Source: Superficieibacter sp. HKU1
Lineage (GTDB): Bacteria > Pseudomonadota > Gammaproteobacteria > Enterobacterales > Enterobacteriaceae
NCBI RefSeq assembly: GCF_029319185.1
Contig: NZ_CP119754.1
Coordinates: forward strand, 4,340,001-4,404,000
Reading direction: 5' to 3'
Length of the DNA stretch: 64,000 nucleotides
A program made the translations under genes and the position numbers. Below are positions 50,875-59,944 of this stretch, in pieces. A model generated the notes under the pieces. It was not told where the DNA came from, did no database searches, and saw only the letters and a list, made by a program, of their open reading frames with translations. Every line of letters starts with the position of its first letter. Within the stretch, counting starts at the first letter, position 1.

Positions 50875-51762
50875 TTACGCCAGGGTGAACGTATTCTCCT
50901 CCTGAAAAATTTCATCGACCATCGCTTCGGCCAGGCGCATGGCTGAACATAACCGTGGCATGCCCAGCGCGATGGTCTGCCAGGTCTGCGTCACCGACCA
51001 GCTCACCGGTTGGCGCTCGCTGTCGCACGCGCTGCCAAGCCAGCACAACATCTCTTTATGATCCATCGGTGCGGGAGCCATCGGCGTGCTCAGCCATTGA
51101 TGATAAAAATGACGGGTGGCTGGCGCAGCGTTAATGCTTTGCGCCAGATACTCAGTGGCCGTCGCGCGTAAGTTATCCATCAGCAGCGCCTTTGCTTCCC
51201 CGGTTGCCAGGCGACAGGCATCGCCGAACGCTCCCCAGCGCAGTTCTTCCAGCGCGATGAAACAGCGGCCCGCCAGCGACCAGCCGCTGTAGCTTCCGGC
51301 ATGCCAGCGGGTAAAAACCTGCTCGCTATGTTCGCCAGCCTGCACCATCAGACCGCGCCGGGATAAGGCACGTTGTTTATGTTCGGCACGGCGGAGAAAT
51401 CGCTCTCCCGTAGTGGCATAGAGTTGCAGCACGCCGGGCGTCTCATTGCCCTTCTGTTGCAGGATATGCAGATGGTGGCCCATTTTGGTTAACGCCAGAT
51501 AGCCAGGATCCAGCGTGCTGGCCAGTTTATCCGCCAGCCCCACCCGCATCGCCGGATGTTCACTGAGCGCATCTACCATTGACCAGGATCGGAGCTGTGC
51601 CTGCGCCATGATGTCATTCATCAAACGTTCGCGAAAACGTAGCTGCTGAGGGGTAATTGCCGTCTGCCGGGGGTTATTGATCCCCAACACCAGTTCGACG
51701 ATAAACTTTGCGTGAACAGATTCAAGCGGGCGCGCAGGCCCATCCAGCAAGGGCGTATTCAT
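50875..51762 (-). CDS. yjcZ: Uncharacterised protein YjcZ
   Basis: Cytoplasmic protein of 295 residues with no recognised catalytic motif, similar in length and position to E. coli YjcZ. Starts MNTPLLDGPARPLESVHAKF. Helix-rich, without signal or membrane segments. Its start overlaps the crfC stop by 4 bp, so both are probably translated from one message; a function connected with CrfC is an inference from that coupling. Confidence 0.9.
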   Translation of the reverse strand: MNTPLLDGPARPLESVHAKFIVELVLGINNPRQTAITPQQLRFRERLMNDIMAQAQLRSWSMVDALSEHPAMRVGLADKLASTLDPGYLALTKMGHHLHILQQKGNETPGVLQLYATTGERFLRRAEHKQRALSRRGLMVQAGEHSEQVFTRWHAGSYSGWSLAGRCFIALEELRWGAFGDACRLATGEAKALLMDNLRATATEYLAQSINAAPATRHFYHQWLSTPMAPAPMDHKEMLCWLGSACDSERQPVSWSVTQTWQTIALGMPRLCSAMRLAEAMVDEIFQEENTFTLA

Positions 51763-54101
51763 GAGTTTTCAGCCGCAAAAAGAGTTTGAATATCATCGCG
51801 CAGTAAACGCGCGTCCTCCTGGATCCAGCGCACGGTGGTCAAACTGTGTTGCAGTTGCTGCCGCAATGCTTTGACCGTCGATTCACGCTGCTGACGTAAA
51901 GCTAGGCTGTCCTGCAAACTTTTTTGTAATCCACTCAGCGTTTGTGAAAACTCATTGAAAAAAGCATTCATTCCCGACGAGACTGAAAACTCAACCTGCG
52001 CGGCAACGGTGGTGATGAGCTGCGTATAAAAATCATCAACGTGGCAAATAATTTTTTCCTCCAGCGCGGTCAGGTCAATGACATAGCGCGTGGTGGAGAT
52101 CACATAATCATCCCAGCCCCAGTTGGGATTATTTAACCAGCGTGATACCGCTTCGCGCATGCCAGACGTCCGCGTCGGCGCATCAGCGTCGTCCTTTTCG
52201 GCCACAATGATGTCATTAAATAATTGTGGCGCATGAAAACTCACACTATTCGTCTGAAATGCAGGCAGACCGATTCGCACGCCAAAACCGGACTGGCTGA
52301 GCTCTTGTTTTACCCGTTGTTCGATGGGCCGCAGCGTATCATTGAGCGTGCGCGTCAGGGTGGATTCTAACTGGCTAAAACGTGAGGTTAACTCGCGTGA
52401 CGCCGTTTCCTGGGCCGCCGTCAGCGTGGTTTCACAGGCCATCCGAACTTTACTCAGCATAATCTGCGCCTGCCCTTCGTTACTCAGCACCAGTTGCTTG
52501 TGTCCGGTCTCATTATCCTGACGGAAATCGCCATGACTGGGCCCCATCAGGCTAAGCAAACGCATAGGCCGGAAACCGTCTTCTATTTCACGCCGGGTCT
52601 CACGCTGCTGCCTGCCAGCAAAATCGGCCACCATGGCGAGCAACTGCTCAACTTCATGATCGATTTCATCCCGCACGCTTTCCTGCTGGATCCGCAGTTG
52701 CGCCATGTCTTCTTCAAGCAGGGCAATGCTCCGCTGCAACTCTTCAAAGGTGACGGTCAGTCCCTGATGACGGAATTCAAGATATTCTCGCGCGCTTTGT
52801 GCGTAGTTCAGTAACTTGTGCGAGGCTGAGCGTAGGGCATAGAGAGAGGCGTTGGCGTGCGCGGCATGCAGCAGTTTGACGATCGGCAGCTCGAAAAGCG
52901 AGTCTTCCCAGAGTAGATCGGCGGCATGGCGGATGTGCTCAATATCATCCAGATCGGCAGTACGCCAGCGGCGCCCGAGCGCCGCCTCGGCAAAATCCTG
53001 TACCCAGGGTTGCTCTTCTGGATTAGGCAGTTGACCAAATGTCGCCAGTTGATAACGCGCGCGGTTGGCCAGGTAGCCCCACATGGAAGACACCGGGAAA
53101 ATCTGCTCCGGTGAAATAAGACCTTTCATCAGCGTACCGGAGATTAACGCGCGCACCTGCTCAGCGTCATCGCTATTACGGTCTTTCTGATCGAACTTAT
53201 TCACCAGCGCGTAGAGCGGCACCGTCTTGCCAACGGCGGAGATAGCCTGACGCACTTCATGATCGGAGATGGATTTGAGTTGCGTATAATCCATGACCGC
53301 CAGCACTGCCGAAGCGCGCGCCAGCTGTTCGTTAAGCATGTTTTGCAGATGCGGCTGCCCCGCTTCATTTGGCCCCGGCGTATCCAGTAAGGTCAGCTGA
53401 CCCGGATGGGTATCCATACCAGATAAGTGAATAAATTCGACTTCGATGACCGGAATGTGTTCAATTACCGCATAATCCGGGAAGGGAAAATCGACATTCA
53501 GCGCCCGTGACAACCGGACCAGATCGTTGAGGCTTTTCAGGCAGCGAAAAATAGGTTCGGCACCCAGATAATGCTTTTCAAAAGCCACCCCATTCACAAT
53601 GCTTTCCAGCAATAGCTCCATATCTTTATCGATTTCAAGATGTTGCGCCAGCGTCTCTCGATCGACCATCATGAGGCTGTTTTGCAGGACATGCATGAGT
53701 TTTTCAATAGGCGCAACATGGGAAAAATGCAGAATAGGCTCTTTCTGACCCGATGTATGGCGAATAAGCGTGGGTAACGCCGTCATGGGACGATTACGAT
53801 TGGGTAAAACCTCTGTACCGACAATGGCATTGATCGTAGTGGATTTACCTGCTTTCATTGTACCAACAATAGCCAATACCATTTCCAGACGGGTAATTTT
53901 ACGTAATTCATTATTTAATGTGGCTTGCTGAGTTTCGACCCCTCGCGCACTAAAATGGTGCTGATGTTGACTACCATTAATAGTAGGCGCGCCATCCAGA
54001 TTCTCGGGAAGCGGTATTTTTATGGCCTGTAAATGATGCTGCGCAAGCTGCAACAGGCGTTCAGCTTCCTGACTTAATTCATAGATTGTCTGTGTGTACA
54101 T
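51759..54101 (-). CDS. crfC: Dynamin-like GTPase CrfC (YjdA), clamp-binding
   Basis: Large dynamin-like GTPase which in E. coli binds the DNA sliding clamp and helps keep sister replication forks and chromosomes equipositioned. 780 residues, somewhat longer than the E. coli protein. G1 motif GTMKAGKS at 80-87, G3 LLDTPGPNEAG, G4 VNKFD. Residues about 440-520 form a coiled coil (FEELQRSIALLEEDMAQLR), and the C-terminal 40 residues (LRDDIQTLFAAENS) match the E. coli end. The stalk region is much less conserved than the GTPase domain. First gene of the crfC-yjcZ unit. Confidence 0.93.
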   Translation of the reverse strand: MYTQTIYELSQEAERLLQLAQHHLQAIKIPLPENLDGAPTINGSQHQHHFSARGVETQQATLNNELRKITRLEMVLAIVGTMKAGKSTTINAIVGTEVLPNRNRPMTALPTLIRHTSGQKEPILHFSHVAPIEKLMHVLQNSLMMVDRETLAQHLEIDKDMELLLESIVNGVAFEKHYLGAEPIFRCLKSLNDLVRLSRALNVDFPFPDYAVIEHIPVIEVEFIHLSGMDTHPGQLTLLDTPGPNEAGQPHLQNMLNEQLARASAVLAVMDYTQLKSISDHEVRQAISAVGKTVPLYALVNKFDQKDRNSDDAEQVRALISGTLMKGLISPEQIFPVSSMWGYLANRARYQLATFGQLPNPEEQPWVQDFAEAALGRRWRTADLDDIEHIRHAADLLWEDSLFELPIVKLLHAAHANASLYALRSASHKLLNYAQSAREYLEFRHQGLTVTFEELQRSIALLEEDMAQLRIQQESVRDEIDHEVEQLLAMVADFAGRQQRETRREIEDGFRPMRLLSLMGPSHGDFRQDNETGHKQLVLSNEGQAQIMLSKVRMACETTLTAAQETASRELTSRFSQLESTLTRTLNDTLRPIEQRVKQELSQSGFGVRIGLPAFQTNSVSFHAPQLFNDIIVAEKDDADAPTRTSGMREAVSRWLNNPNWGWDDYVISTTRYVIDLTALEEKIICHVDDFYTQLITTVAAQVEFSVSSGMNAFFNEFSQTLSGLQKSLQDSLALRQQRESTVKALRQQLQHSLTTVRWIQEDARLLRDDIQTLFAAENS

Positions 54102-54640
54102 GGTTAAAGTCTTCCCTTAACGCAAATTTTATTGGTTTTATTTTCCAGACTTTTTATTACCAATTTTTGTTATCTTTAATTTCTTATGGCAAATAGTTTT
54201 AAAGCCATATTACTCGCTGGCCTGAATTAATATATTTTTTTGATACTAAACGAGCAATACATAGCATACTCCCAGGAAAGCAGGAAAATGTTCAGCGTAG
54301 CTCATTTTTAATAATCACCCAGACATATCTTCGTATATCTGACCACAATGTGGAGGGCTGCCCACATGCAAATGCAGTGGTGGTTGGCAAGAAATCGCAC
54401 TCTTATTAAGGGGAAATGCGTAGCTTCACCATATCCGAAATAGTGGAGGGTAGCAATTTCCCGCTATAAAAATTCTTTGCAGCGCCAGAGACGCGTACTC
54501 CCGGAAGTGCTTCGGACAAAGATCCAACAATAGCAGCAACAAAAGTATGGAATTTAGGGTATAATCGCCGCCTTTTCCAGCGAAATGCCGGGTTTTTCTG
54601 GCTAACTGCCAGTTTTGCAAGCACTTATGAGGATCACAAC
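54102..54640. other. Intergenic region between crfC and phnA
   Basis: 539 bp between divergent crfC and phnA. The half next to crfC is AT-rich (long T and A runs). I see no credible small gene or known RNA. A strong -10 box TATAAT at 54560-54565 lies 75 bp before phnA and is its likely promoter. An ATGAGGATCACAAC leader supplies the phnA ribosome site. Confidence 0.7.
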
Positions 54641-54976
54641 ATGCAACTTCCCCATTGCCCACAATGTAATTCCGAATACACCTATGAAGATAACGGTATG
54701 TTCATCTGCCCGGAATGCGCCCATGAATGGAACGACGCCGAGCCTGCACAGGATCACGACCAGCTGATCGTCAAAGACGCCAATGGCAATCTGCTGGCGG
54801 ACGGTGATAGCGTGACGGTGGTAAAAGATCTGAAAGTGAAAGGCAGCTCTTCCATGCTGAAAATCGGCACCAAAGTTAAAAATATCCGCCTGGTTGAAGG
54901 CGATCACAACATTGATTGTAAAATCGACGGTTTTGGCCCGATGAAGCTGAAATCCGAGTTTGTGAAAAAGAACTGA
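54641..54976 (+). CDS. yjdM: PhnA/YjdM zinc-ribbon protein
   Basis: Small cytoplasmic protein (111 residues) historically named PhnA for its place beside the phosphonate operon; not a carbon-phosphorus lyase component. N-terminal zinc ribbon with CPQC and CPEC (Cys 6, 9, 23, 26), then a KOW-like C-terminal domain (DSVTVVKDLKVKGSSSMLKIGT). GAGGATC precedes the ATG. The phn operon that would follow in E. coli is missing except for a phnH-like remnant. Confidence 0.95.
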   Translation: MQLPHCPQCNSEYTYEDNGMFICPECAHEWNDAEPAQDHDQLIVKDANGNLLADGDSVTVVKDLKVKGSSSMLKIGTKVKNIRLVEGDHNIDCKIDGFGPMKLKSEFVKKN

Positions 54977-55174
54977 TCTTCAGGGCGGGCATCACCTGTC
55001 CGCCGGTCCCCCCACGCTTCACCTCCTGTTCATGCCGCCGTAACGAAACTGTCATCTTAAACCGTCACGATGAATGCGCCTCTTCACAGGCGACATTTAA
55101 TTGCTTTCGTCACCGTGCCGTAAAATCGCCAGCCAGCCGGAATGACTTTTGACTCTGGCTGGCGGAGATAATGT

Positions 55175-55636
55175 ATGACCCTACAGACCGCGTTTACCCT
55201 ACCCGCGCAGTTCACCCCGCCGGGCTCCCGTCGCTTAATGAAAGCCCTGAGCGAGCCGGGCGTGATTATTTCTCTGGACCATCCGCTCGATCTGGCCACG
55301 GTAAATCGACTGATGGCGCTTGCCGGTAGCGATACTCCCGTCTGGCTACCCGCCACTGCCAGCCATCACGCCATACAGCAGAATTTGCGCTTTGGCGGCA
55401 ATGCTATGCTGATTTTAGATGTTGCCAGCCTCAGCGGTGGACATATGCTGCGTCTGACCGGAAGTGGAATTGCGGAGGAGCGAATGGTCGCGCCAAAACT
55501 GCCGACGTGCTTACTGCATGAGTTGATGGATCGCCCTTCGTCAGTGCCGCTGGGCATCGATCTGATCCTCACGAGCGGCGGCCGACTGATGGCGCTCCCT
55601 CGTACCACCTGTATTGAAACGGGTGGCACGAAGTAG
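55175..55636 (+). CDS. phnH: PhnH-like remnant with internal deletion
   Basis: Open reading frame of 153 residues matching both ends of PhnH, a subunit of the carbon-phosphorus lyase core complex (about 194 residues in E. coli). The N-terminus (MTLQTAFTLP, RRLMKALSEPGVI, DTPVWL) and C-terminus (VASLSGGHMLRLTGSGIAEERM, PLGIDLILTSGGRL) are kept, while about 38 residues between LRFGGNA and LILDVASL are missing in frame. None of phnC-G or phnI-P is present, so the lyase cannot be assembled. GGAG precedes the ATG. Best read as a decaying leftover of operon loss that still has an open frame. Confidence 0.85.
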   Translation: MTLQTAFTLPAQFTPPGSRRLMKALSEPGVIISLDHPLDLATVNRLMALAGSDTPVWLPATASHHAIQQNLRFGGNAMLILDVASLSGGHMLRLTGSGIAEERMVAPKLPTCLLHELMDRPSSVPLGIDLILTSGGRLMALPRTTCIETGGTK

Positions 55637-55644
55637 TGGCGGTG

Positions 55645-56094
55645 CTATTCGCGTCGCTGTTCGATCTCTGAAATCGCCTGCACCCGCGCCTGATGTCGGC
55701 CCCCTTCAAATTCCGCCGCCAGCCAGGCATCAACAATCATCTTCGCCAGTTCCAGCCCCACCACCCGTGAGCCAAACGCCAGCACGTTAGTATCATTATG
55801 CTGGCGGGAAAGCTGCGCGGAATACGGTTCGCTACACACCACCGCCCGAATACCGGGATACTTATTCGCGGTAATCGATATCCCCACGCCCGTACCGCAA
55901 ATGAGCACCCCACCGTCTGCCTCGCCCTGTATAACCGCTTCCGCCACGGCGCTGGCATAGCGCGGATAATCGGTGCGCTCCGCAGACCATGTGCCTTTGT
56001 CAATAACCTCAATGCCTTTGCTGTGAAGATGCGCCAGCAAATCCTGTTTAAGGATAAACCCGACATGATCGCAACCTAACGCCACTTTTTTCAT
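55645..56094 (-). CDS. rpiB: Ribose-5-phosphate/allose-6-phosphate isomerase RpiB
   Basis: Interconverts ribose 5-phosphate with ribulose 5-phosphate and D-allose 6-phosphate with D-allulose 6-phosphate. 149 residues. Active-site Cys66 (GGVLICGTGVGISI) and His99 (LSRQHND), with the N-terminal GCDHVGF phosphate loop. Divergent from alsR, the regulator of both rpiB and the als genes in E. coli; the second isomerase-type step is completed by AlsE downstream. Confidence 0.97.
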   Translation of the reverse strand: MKKVALGCDHVGFILKQDLLAHLHSKGIEVIDKGTWSAERTDYPRYASAVAEAVIQGEADGGVLICGTGVGISITANKYPGIRAVVCSEPYSAQLSRQHNDTNVLAFGSRVVGLELAKMIVDAWLAAEFEGGRHQARVQAISEIEQRRE

Positions 56095-56456
56095 CTTTGC
56101 CTCGCTTTACGCCAAACTTTACTGGCCCGGTGTAGTTTGTGATTTAAGACCGGTACATTGTTGAAAAAATCCCCAAAAACACCGGGACCAGCGCCTGTTC
56201 TACACGGCATAATTTCACAAATCAAGCGCTGACTATGAGATACACAGGGAATGAAGGCGCATCCAGTTAAATCTTGATTATAAATAAATATATGAATTAT
56301 AAACAATTAAAATAAAAATAAAGCTTACAGCCCTCACCGAAAACTTCACAATTAATAAAACTTTATGAATTTACTATTTTTGTGAAGTCACCGACATATT
56401 TATTGTTTCTGCTGTGGTGATATAGTGATGTCTTCATTTCAAGGACACACAGAGCA
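56095..56456. promoter_or_regulatory. rpiB-alsR divergent regulatory region with inverted-repeat operator
   Basis: 362 bp of AT-rich DNA between rpiB and alsR. A widely spaced inverted repeat, ACTTCACAA (56343-56351) and TTGTGAAGT (56380-56388), frames the probable alsR promoter region, and a third TTCACAA half-site lies at 56214-56220 nearer rpiB. These are candidate AlsR (RpiR) or CRP contacts. No gene is seen. Confidence 0.55.
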
Positions 56457-57347
56457 ATGAGTCAGACAGAATTTGATCAAGGGTTTCCCAATGGCATCGG
56501 CCTCGCCCCTTATCTGCGAATGAAGCAGGAAGGCATGACCGGAAATGAAAGCCGGATTGTGGACTGGTTGCTGTCGCCGGGTAACCTGAGCGATGCGCCA
56601 GCGATAAAAGACGTGGCAGAAGCGCTGATGGTCTCGGAAGCGATGATCGTAAAAGTCTCAAAACTGCTGGGTTTTAGCGGCTTTCGTAATCTGCGCAGCG
56701 CGCTGGTGGACTATTTCTCTCAGTCTGAGCAGGTCCTGCCCGCTGAACTTGCCTTTGATGAAGCCCCGCTGGATGTGGTCAATAAAGTCTTTAACATTAC
56801 CCTGCGCACGATTATGGAAGGGCAGTCGATCGTCAATGTGGACGAGATCCACCGGGCGGCGCGTTTTTTCTATCAGGCAAAACAGCGCGATCTGTATGGC
56901 GTGGGTGGCTCGAACGCCATCTGCGCCGATATTCAGCATAAATTCTTACGCATCGGCGTGCGCTGCCAGTCTTATCAGGATGCCCACATTATGATGATGT
57001 CGGCCTCGCTGCTGAAGGAAGGTGACGTGGTACTGGTGGTGTCCCACTCCGGGCGGACCAGCGATTTAAAATCGGCCACTGAGCTGGCGAAGAAGAATGG
57101 CGCGAAAATCATTTGTATCACCCACAGCTATCACTCGCCGATTGCAAAACTGGCAGATTTTATTATTTGCTCGCCTGCGCCAGAGACGCCGTTATTAGGG
57201 CGTAACGCTTCGGCGAGGATATTACAGTTAACCTTATTAGATGCATTCTTTGTTTCTGTAGCGCAACAAAACATTGAACAGGCAACGTTAAATATGAAAA
57301 AAACCGGCGCAATTGTTGATTACTTTTCACCAGGCGCGCTGAAATAA
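56457..57347 (+). CDS. alsR: RpiR/AlsR, allose-responsive repressor
   Basis: Repressor of rpiB and the allose operon. 296 residues: N-terminal helix-turn-helix of the RpiR family (about 35-80, IKDVAEALMVSEAMIVKVSKLLGFSGF with core VSEAMIVKVSK) and a C-terminal SIS sugar-phosphate isomerase-like sensor (about 125-265, DLYGVGGSNAICADIQHKF; VVSHSGRTSDL). It is divergent from rpiB and 56 bp before alsB. Inducer is presumably allose 6-phosphate or a related sugar phosphate. Also named rpiR. Confidence 0.95.
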   Translation: MSQTEFDQGFPNGIGLAPYLRMKQEGMTGNESRIVDWLLSPGNLSDAPAIKDVAEALMVSEAMIVKVSKLLGFSGFRNLRSALVDYFSQSEQVLPAELAFDEAPLDVVNKVFNITLRTIMEGQSIVNVDEIHRAARFFYQAKQRDLYGVGGSNAICADIQHKFLRIGVRCQSYQDAHIMMMSASLLKEGDVVLVVSHSGRTSDLKSATELAKKNGAKIICITHSYHSPIAKLADFIICSPAPETPLLGRNASARILQLTLLDAFFVSVAQQNIEQATLNMKKTGAIVDYFSPGALK

Positions 57348-57351
57348 AATA

Positions 57352-57374
57352 GAGTCCATCTGCAGGATGGACTC
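57352..57374 (+). terminator. Hairpin between alsR and alsB
   Basis: GAGTCCATC (57352-57360) pairs with GATGGACTC (57366-57374); the CTGTTTACCC tail is weakly T-rich. It may partly separate regulator and structural gene expression. Confidence 0.6.
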
Positions 57375-57403
57375 CTGTTTACCCTACCATTGAGATCATT
57401 GTT

Positions 57404-58339
57404 ATGAATAAATATCTGAAATTATTCAGCGGTGCTGCTGTGGGCCTGATGTTATCCACCAGTGCGTTTGCGGCTGCCGAATACGCTGTGGTATTAAAAA
57501 CATTATCTAATCCATTCTGGGTAGATATGAAAAAGGGAATTGAAGATGAAGCTAAAACGCTTGGGGTTAGCGTTGATATTTTTGCCTCACCATCGGAAGG
57601 TGATTTCCAGTCTCAATTACAGTTATTTGAAGATCTGAGCAACAAGAATTATAAGGGCATTGCGTTTGCTCCTCTCTCTTCTGTTAACCTGGTGATGCCG
57701 GTAGCCCGCGCGTGGAAAAAAGGGATCTACCTGGTGAATCTCGACGAAAAAATCGATATGGATAACCTGAAAAAAGCAGGTGGGAATGTCGAAGGATTTG
57801 TTACCACCGATAACGTTGCGGTAGGTGCAAAGGGCGCAGAATTTATTATCAGTAAACTGGGCGCTGAAGGCGGTGAAGTAGCGATTATTGAAGGCAAAGC
57901 CGGAAACGCCTCCGGAGAAGCCCGCCGTAACGGCGCAACAGACACGTTTAAAAAAGCCAGCCAGATCAAACTGGTCGCCAGCCAGCCTGCTGACTGGGAC
58001 CGCATCAAAGCACTTGACGTCGCTACCAACGTTTTGCAGCGGAATCCAAATCTGAAAGCGTTTTACTGCGCAAATGACACGATGGCAATGGGCGTGGCGC
58101 AGGCCGTTGCCAACGCAGGCAAGGCCGGTAAGGTACTGGTGGTTGGCACCGATGGTATCCCGGAAGCCCGTAAGATGGTCGATGGTGGCCAGATGACCGC
58201 GACAGTCGCACAGAATCCGGCGGACATCGGTGCTACCGGCCTGAAGCTGATGGTTGATGCGGCCAAAACCGGCAAAGTGATCCCGCTGGATAAATCACCG
58301 GAAATGAAGACTGTCGATTCTATTCTGGTCACAAAGTAG
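57404..58339 (+). CDS. alsB: D-allose-binding periplasmic protein AlsB
   Basis: Periplasmic receptor of the allose ABC transporter; ribose-binding-protein family. 311 residues. Signal peptide MNKYLKLFSGAAVGLML...SAFA (cleavage near 23). Sugar-contact segments KTLSNPFWVDMKKG and CANDTMAMGVAQ are present. A GC-rich hairpin before alsA would favour a higher yield of AlsB than of the membrane components. Confidence 0.96.
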   Translation: MNKYLKLFSGAAVGLMLSTSAFAAAEYAVVLKTLSNPFWVDMKKGIEDEAKTLGVSVDIFASPSEGDFQSQLQLFEDLSNKNYKGIAFAPLSSVNLVMPVARAWKKGIYLVNLDEKIDMDNLKKAGGNVEGFVTTDNVAVGAKGAEFIISKLGAEGGEVAIIEGKAGNASGEARRNGATDTFKKASQIKLVASQPADWDRIKALDVATNVLQRNPNLKAFYCANDTMAMGVAQAVANAGKAGKVLVVGTDGIPEARKMVDGGQMTATVAQNPADIGATGLKLMVDAAKTGKVIPLDKSPEMKTVDSILVTK

Positions 58340-58347
58340 GTCCGTAG

Positions 58348-58387
58348 CCGGGCCGGAAGGTGATATTTCTCTGGCCCGGGGATTTTT
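58348..58387 (+). terminator. alsB-alsA intercistronic hairpin / partial terminator
   Basis: CCGGGCC (58348-58354) pairs with GGCCCGG (58373-58379), followed by GGATTTTTGC. Typical partial terminator between a binding-protein gene and its ATPase gene. Confidence 0.65.
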
Positions 58388-58411
58388 GCAAATATTGTGT
58401 AGAGGCGACTT

Positions 58412-59944
58412 ATGGTCACGCCATATATTTCCATGGCGGGGATCGGCAAATCTTTTGGTCCGGTTCACGCCTTAAAATCGGTTGATTTAACGATCTATAC
58501 GCATGAGATCCATGCCCTGTTAGGTGAAAATGGCGCGGGTAAATCGACGTTAATGAAAGTTCTGTCGGGAATACACGACCCGACCAAAGGTGTCATTACG
58601 GTTAATAACGTTAATTACGACAAACTCGATCATAAACTGGCGGCCCAGCTTGGCATCGGTATCATTTATCAGGAACTCAGCGTTATTGATGAATTAACGG
58701 TGCTGGAGAATCTTTATATTGGTCGCCATCTGACGAAGAAAATCTGCGGCATTAATGTTATTGACTGGAAAGAGATGCGTTTGCGCGCGGCAATGATGTT
58801 ACTGCGCATTGGTCTGAAAGTGGATCTTGATGAAAAAGTGGCAAATTTATCTATCAGCCATAAGCAAATGCTGGAAATTGCCAAGACGTTAATGCTGGAC
58901 GCAAAAGTCATCATTATGGACGAACCCACGTCATCGCTGACTAATAAGGAAGTGGATTACCTCTTTTTAATCATGAATCAGCTGCGTAAAGAAGGCACGG
59001 CGATTGTTTATATCTCACATAAGTTGGCGGAAATCCGCCGTATCTGCGATCGCTACACGGTAATGAAGGACGGCAGCAGCGTATGCAGCGGCAGAGTCAG
59101 CGACGTTACCAATGACGATATCGTGCGTCTGATGGTCGGTCGCGAACTGCAAAACCGTTTTAACGTGATGAAAGAAAATACCGGCAACGTCAAGCGCGAT
59201 ACCGTTTTTGAAGTAAAAAACGTTACCAGCCGGGATAAGAAAAAGGTGCGCGATATCTCCTTTAGCGTCAACCGCGGCGAGATCCTCGGTTTTGCCGGGC
59301 TGGTCGGCTCCGGACGCACTGAACTGATGGACTGCTTATTCGGCGTGGATAAACGCAGCAGCGGTGAAATTCGCCTGAACGGGCAAACCATTTCCCCCCG
59401 CTCCCCGCTCGACGCGTTGAAAAAGGGGATGGGCTATATCACCGAAAGCCGTCGTGATAACGGCTTTTTCCCCAACTTCTCTATTGCGCAGAACATGGCG
59501 ATAAGTCGCAGCCTGAAGAACGGCGGTTATAAAGGCGCGATGGGCCTGTTTCGCGAGGCGGATGAGTATAAAACCGCCGAGACGCAGCGCAATCTGCTGG
59601 CGCTGAAATGCCATTCCGTCGATCAGAACATCACCGAACTTTCCGGCGGCAATCAGCAAAAAGTGCTGATTTCTAAATGGTTAAGCTGCAATCCGGAAGT
59701 CCTTATTTTTGATGAGCCGACGCGCGGTATCGACGTCGGTGCCAAAGCGGAAATTTATAAAGTGATGCGCCAGCTGGCTGACGAGGGAAAAGTCATCCTG
59801 ATGGTGTCATCTGAACTTCCGGAAATCATCGCCGTTTGCGACCGCATCGCGGTGTTCTGCGAAGGGCGACTGACGCAAATCCTGACCAATCGCGATGATA
59901 TGAGCGAAGAGGAGATTATGGCATGGGCATTACCACACGAGTAA
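58412..59944 (+). CDS. alsA: D-allose ABC transporter ATPase AlsA
   Basis: Cytoplasmic energising subunit with two fused nucleotide-binding domains. 510 residues. Domain 1 has Walker A GENGAGKST (about 38-46) and Walker B IIMDEPTSSL. Domain 2 has the degenerate GLVGSGRTEL and the signature LSGGNQQK with LIFDEPTRGID, as in RbsA. GAGGCG precedes the ATG, and its last codons overlap alsC by 22 bp. Confidence 0.96.
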   Translation: MVTPYISMAGIGKSFGPVHALKSVDLTIYTHEIHALLGENGAGKSTLMKVLSGIHDPTKGVITVNNVNYDKLDHKLAAQLGIGIIYQELSVIDELTVLENLYIGRHLTKKICGINVIDWKEMRLRAAMMLLRIGLKVDLDEKVANLSISHKQMLEIAKTLMLDAKVIIMDEPTSSLTNKEVDYLFLIMNQLRKEGTAIVYISHKLAEIRRICDRYTVMKDGSSVCSGRVSDVTNDDIVRLMVGRELQNRFNVMKENTGNVKRDTVFEVKNVTSRDKKKVRDISFSVNRGEILGFAGLVGSGRTELMDCLFGVDKRSSGEIRLNGQTISPRSPLDALKKGMGYITESRRDNGFFPNFSIAQNMAISRSLKNGGYKGAMGLFREADEYKTAETQRNLLALKCHSVDQNITELSGGNQQKVLISKWLSCNPEVLIFDEPTRGIDVGAKAEIYKVMRQLADEGKVILMVSSELPEIIAVCDRIAVFCEGRLTQILTNRDDMSEEEIMAWALPHE

